Assembly (NCBI GenBank): GCA_017480785.1
Contig: JAFURZ010000007.1
Span: forward strand, 205,800 to 269,799
Origin: Bacteroidales bacterium
GTDB lineage: Bacteria > Bacteroidota > Bacteroidia > Bacteroidales > P3
Direction: 5' to 3'
DNA: 64,000 bases
A program made the position numbers and the translations under genes. This document shows, one piece after another, positions 61,906 to 64,000 of the stretch. The stretch's first letter is position 1; every line of letters starts with the position of its first letter. A model generated the notes under the pieces. That model made no database searches, had not been told where the DNA came from, and saw only the letters and a program-made list of their open reading frames with translations.

Positions 61906-62463
61906 TTACAATTTACTTTCGTATTCGTTCTTTGCAAACTCCTTGCGCAGCTTCCTTATCTTGGTGCGCAGGCGGGCGTCGTACATGTTGTGGTCGAACT
62001 CCATCTTGAAGCCGCCCAGCATGTGCGGGTCGGTGGCGGTGTGCAGCTCCACCTGTTTGCCGGTGTACTCCTCGATGAGGCGGCGCACATAGGCCTTGGC
62101 GCTGTCGTCGGTCTCCTGATGCGTCACCAGTTCGCCCAGCACGATGCCCTTGCTCTCGCGGTAGAGGTCCATGTAGGCACCGCTGATGCCGCGCAGGTTC
62201 ACCGAGCGGTTCTTCTTCACCACAAAGCGCAGGAACGCCATGGTCTCGGTGCTCACAGCCTCGCCGAAGAGCTCCTCGACGATGGCCGTCTTCTTGTCGT
62301 AGGGCACCGTGGGGTTGGCGAAGACCACCCCCAGCTCGCGGCTGCCGCCCACCACCTGCTCCACCAGGCGCATGTCGTCGGCCACACGGTCGGCCTGGCC
62401 ACGGTCGGTGGCCAGCATGAAGAGCGCCTTGGCATAGTTGATATTGACACGGTAGTTATTCAT
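61906..62463 (-). CDS. atpH: ATP synthase delta subunit
   Basis: 185 residues. N-terminal helical domain ([20 protein letters not shown]) that caps the F1 head, and C-terminal [20 protein letters not shown] motif contacting subunit b. It forms the outer stalk. It lies 2 bases after atpF and 5 bases before atpA. Confidence 0.94.
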   Translation of the reverse strand: MNNYRVNINYAKALFMLATDRGQADRVADDMRLVEQVVGGSRELGVVFANPTVPYDKKTAIVEELFGEAVSTETMAFLRFVVKKNRSVNLRGISGAYMDLYRESKGIVLGELVTHQETDDSAKAYVRRLIEEYTGKQVELHTATDPHMLGGFKMEFDHNMYDARLRTKIRKLRKEFAKNEYESKL

Positions 62464-62465
62464 CG

Positions 62466-62966
62466 CTAGTTGAGCTTGGCAAGTTCAAGTTCCTTCTGTA
62501 TGAGGGCGTCGGCCTTGGCCTTGTCCTCCAACTCGGCCCGGATGAGCTTCTCGGCAATCTCGATGCTGAGGTTGGCAATCTGGTTCTTCAGCTCGGTCAT
62601 AGCCTTGAGTTTCTCGTAGTTGATGTTCTCGCGGGCATTCTCGACGATGCGGTCGGCCTCGGCCGAAGCCTTGGTGCGGGCCTCCTCGATAATCTGGTCG
62701 CTCGCCATGCGGGCGTCGCGCAGCATCTCGTCGCGTTCCATCTTGGCCTGGCGCAGCAGCTCCTCGTTGTGGGCCACCAGGTGCTTCATCTCCTCACGGG
62801 CCTTGGCGGCCTCGTTGAGCGAGTTGGCGATGGCCTCCTCGCGGCTCTTCAGGCTCTTCAGTATCATCGGCCAGCCGAACTTGATGAGGATGAATGCCAA
62901 AATGCCGAACGACACGAGCATCCACACAAAGGTGCCCAGGCCGGGGTTAATCAGGGGATTGTTCAT
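62466..62966 (-). CDS. atpF: ATP synthase b subunit
   Basis: 166 residues. A single N-terminal membrane helix (TFVWMLVSFGILAFILIKFG) and a long charged coiled coil (REEAIANSLNEAAKAREEMK and onward) form the outer stalk connecting F0 to delta. It follows atpE after an 80-base gap that contains a hairpin. Confidence 0.95.
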   Translation of the reverse strand: MNNPLINPGLGTFVWMLVSFGILAFILIKFGWPMILKSLKSREEAIANSLNEAAKAREEMKHLVAHNEELLRQAKMERDEMLRDARMASDQIIEEARTKASAEADRIVENARENINYEKLKAMTELKNQIANLSIEIAEKLIRAELEDKAKADALIQKELELAKLN

Positions 62967-63002
62967 ATCTAGTTTGTCTGTTGACTATTGTCGTTTTGAA
63001 AA

Positions 63003-63025
63003 GGGACCGGCCAATCGCCGGTCCC
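63003..63025 (-). terminator. Hairpin between atpE and atpF, possible attenuator
   Basis: GGGACCGGC pairs with GCCGGTCCC around a 5-base loop. On the minus strand it is followed by TTTTCAAAA, a weak T-run. It could stop part of the transcription after atpE or stabilise the atpE mRNA. Confidence 0.6.
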
Positions 63026-63046
63026 GAAGTCTTTTTTGAGGGGTGA

Positions 63047-63304
63047 CTACTTGAGGACGACCAGCAAGCAGCACACGACGGCGAAGAATGCGACGCCTTC
63101 CACTAGGGCGGCGGCGATAATCATCGTCGAACGGATGTCGCCACCGGCTTCCGGCTGGCGGGCCATGCCTTCCATGGCGCCCTGACCAATCTTACCGATA
63201 CCGATACCCGCGCCGATGGTGGCCAGACCGGCTCCCACAGCAGCTCCCAGGTAGCCCCAAGCCAGGTTGGCAACTGCCTGCAATGCAATCAATAGTGTTG
63301 TCAT
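63047..63304 (-). CDS. atpE: ATP synthase c subunit
   Basis: 85 residues, two membrane helices. Helix 1 has the glycine pattern GAAVGAGLATIGAGIGIGKI, the loop ARQPEA contacts F1, and helix 2 carries the ion-binding Glu in AAALVEGVAFFAVV. The residues around it do not show an obvious sodium signature, so proton use is more likely, but this is an inference. First gene of the operon, with a promoter at 63359-63366. Confidence 0.96.
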   Translation of the reverse strand: MTTLLIALQAVANLAWGYLGAAVGAGLATIGAGIGIGKIGQGAMEGMARQPEAGGDIRSTMIIAAALVEGVAFFAVVCCLLVVLK

Positions 63305-63358
63305 AATGCTTTATTTATAGTGATTAAACGTTATTTTTTTCCAAGTACAAATCGGGTG

Positions 63359-63366
63359 CAAAGATA
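63359..63366 (-). promoter_or_regulatory. Promoter -7 box of the atpE operon
   Basis: On the minus strand TATCTTTG followed by CACCCGATTTG, 55 bases before the atpE ATG. No good -33 TTTG is found at 19 bases. Confidence 0.65.
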
Positions 63367-63410
63367 AACATTTTTTTTCAATTAAATGTTAAAATCGGAA
63401 AAGTTTATTT

Positions 63411-63493
63411 CCCCTCTGTTCTTTTACTGTTCTTTTACTGTTCTTTTACCGTTCTTTACGAATTTGTAAAGAACTCGTAAAGAACTGCGGGGT
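63411..63493. repeat. Family B repeat with three tandem 11-mers
   Basis: Three exact tandem copies of TGTTCTTTTAC (63417-63449), then CGTTCTTTACG, a short loop, and TGTAAAGAACTCGTAAAGAAC as return arms; CCCC and GGGG close the ends. It lies between the atpE promoter and the downstream end of the next gene in the 284-base gap 63305-63588. Confidence 0.85.
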
Positions 63494-63528
63494 AACAGCT
63501 TTGTTTCCAGCCGGGAGAAGACGACAAA

Positions 63529-63558
63529 GGAGGGGCGGCCCGTTCGGGCCGCCCCTCC
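63529..63558 (-). terminator. Terminator of the T9SS cargo gene at the window end
   Basis: A perfect 13-bp stem GGAGGGGCGGCCC / GGGCCGCCCCTCC with loop GAAC on the minus strand, followed by TTTG, 30 bases after the stop. Confidence 0.8.
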
Positions 63559-63588
63559 CCTTTTCTGCCATCGGACGATGGCTGGGTG

Positions 63589-64000
63589 TTACTTGACGAT
63601 GAGCTTGCGGATGGCCATGGTGCGCTCGCCCGTGATGCGGACGAAGTAGGCGCCCTTGGCATATCCTCTCACGTCAATCGTGACATCGCTGTCGGCGTTG
63701 GTCCTGTACACCTCGCGACCGTTGAGGTCGACCACCGTGACGGTGCTCTCACCCTCGATGCCGCGGATGGTGACCGTTGTGCTGGCAGGGTTCGGGTAGA
63801 GGGCCACGTTGCCGCTCAGCACCTCGTCGATGCCGGTCTCTTCGAGCGTGGTGAAGGTGTGGAGCGTGCTCCAGGCCGAAGCGATGCCTTCATCGCAGAT
63901 GGCGCGGACATAGACATCGTAGGAGGTCTCATCCTCGAGGTTAGTCAGTTCAACGCTGTTGGTCGTCGAGGTGACGGTGGTGCCGTCGCCAGCGATGAAG
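63589..64000 (-). CDS. T9SS cargo protein, 5' end beyond window
   Basis: The frame is open from the window edge, giving 136 C-terminal codons; the apparent GTG start at 63822 is internal. The visible part holds the end of a fibronectin type III domain (VELTNLEDETSYDVYVRAIC, then SAWSTLHTFTTLE) and a type A T9SS sorting domain (NVALYPNPASTTVTIRGIEG, VVDLNGREVY, KGAYFVRITGERTMAIRKLI). The N-terminal domains and so the function are outside the window. Confidence 0.85.
   Translation of the reverse strand, partial: FIAGDGTTVTSTTNSVELTNLEDETSYDVYVRAICDEGIASAWSTLHTFTTLEETGIDEVLSGNVALYPNPASTTVTIRGIEGESTVTVVDLNGREVYRTNADSDVTIDVRGYAKGAYFVRITGERTMAIRKLIVK

Overview
The window looks like chromosomal DNA from a GC-rich member of the Bacteroidales (Bacteroidetes), probably an uncultured gut or rumen type. 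The reasons are: promoters of the Bacteroidetes form (TTTG, 19 bases, TAnnTTTG, usually followed by CACCC); hardly any Shine-Dalgarno sequences; many secreted proteins ending in type IX secretion (T9SS) sorting domains; and families typical of the phylum (TonB-dependent-type barrels, DUF3857, DUF3078, DUF4270, DUF4296, C10 peptidases, BspA-like repeats). No phage, plasmid, CRISPR array, rRNA operon or intact insertion sequence was seen.

Layout. 1-11.3 kb: envelope and surface genes, including a 5'-complete but 3'-cut DUF3857 protein, tRNA-Gln, a large outer-membrane barrel protein, a BlaI / M56-TonB peptidase / leucine-rich lipoprotein operon, an AT-rich island with a truncated glycosyl hydrolase 16 remnant, a thioredoxin-like lipoprotein and a BspA-like T9SS cargo. 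11.4-13.4 kb: rpsF-rpsR-rplI and a six-tRNA operon. 13.4-22.3 kb: mutS, an ABC-F protein, tonB and an AddA-like helicase-nuclease, all on the minus strand. 22.7-30.8 kb: plus strand, with methylmalonyl-CoA mutase small subunit, an LptF/G permease, sufE, sufT, a Dpp/Opp-type permease, a DUF4143 ATPase with an operator-like array, and three small lipoproteins. 31-37.4 kb: minus strand, with DUF4296 and Cys-rich lipoproteins, tRNA-Val, and a tightly overlapped sufC-sufD-TPR/propeller-lipid exporter operon. 37.8-47.8 kb: SAM hydroxide adenosyltransferase, DUF3078 barrel, recX, T9SS cargo, a half-length glycogen synthase homologue, DUF4270, a YwqK-like repeat protein, maf and recQ. 47.8-59.4 kb: a T9SS type B protein, rpsA, an MFS sugar transporter and two tandem C10 cysteine peptidases. 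59.4-64 kb: atpE-F-H-A-G without atpB, D or C, and the 3' end of another T9SS cargo gene.

The least expected feature is the intergenic DNA. At least four families of long palindromic repeats recur. Family A is a ~150 bp hairpin that starts at or next to stop codons. Family B is built from 11-bp units and includes two copies whose arms interleave (pseudoknot-like order) and one perfect 49-bp inverted repeat. Family C is a set of nested hairpins with compensatory changes. Family D is another nested palindrome. A 976-bp gene-free stretch before rpsA stacks three of them. No transposase that could move them is in the window. Other points of note are a 23-bp-period palindrome array overlapping the DUF4143 ATPase promoter, a hairpin between atpE and atpF, and a conserved extended promoter block shared by three genes near 40-42 kb.
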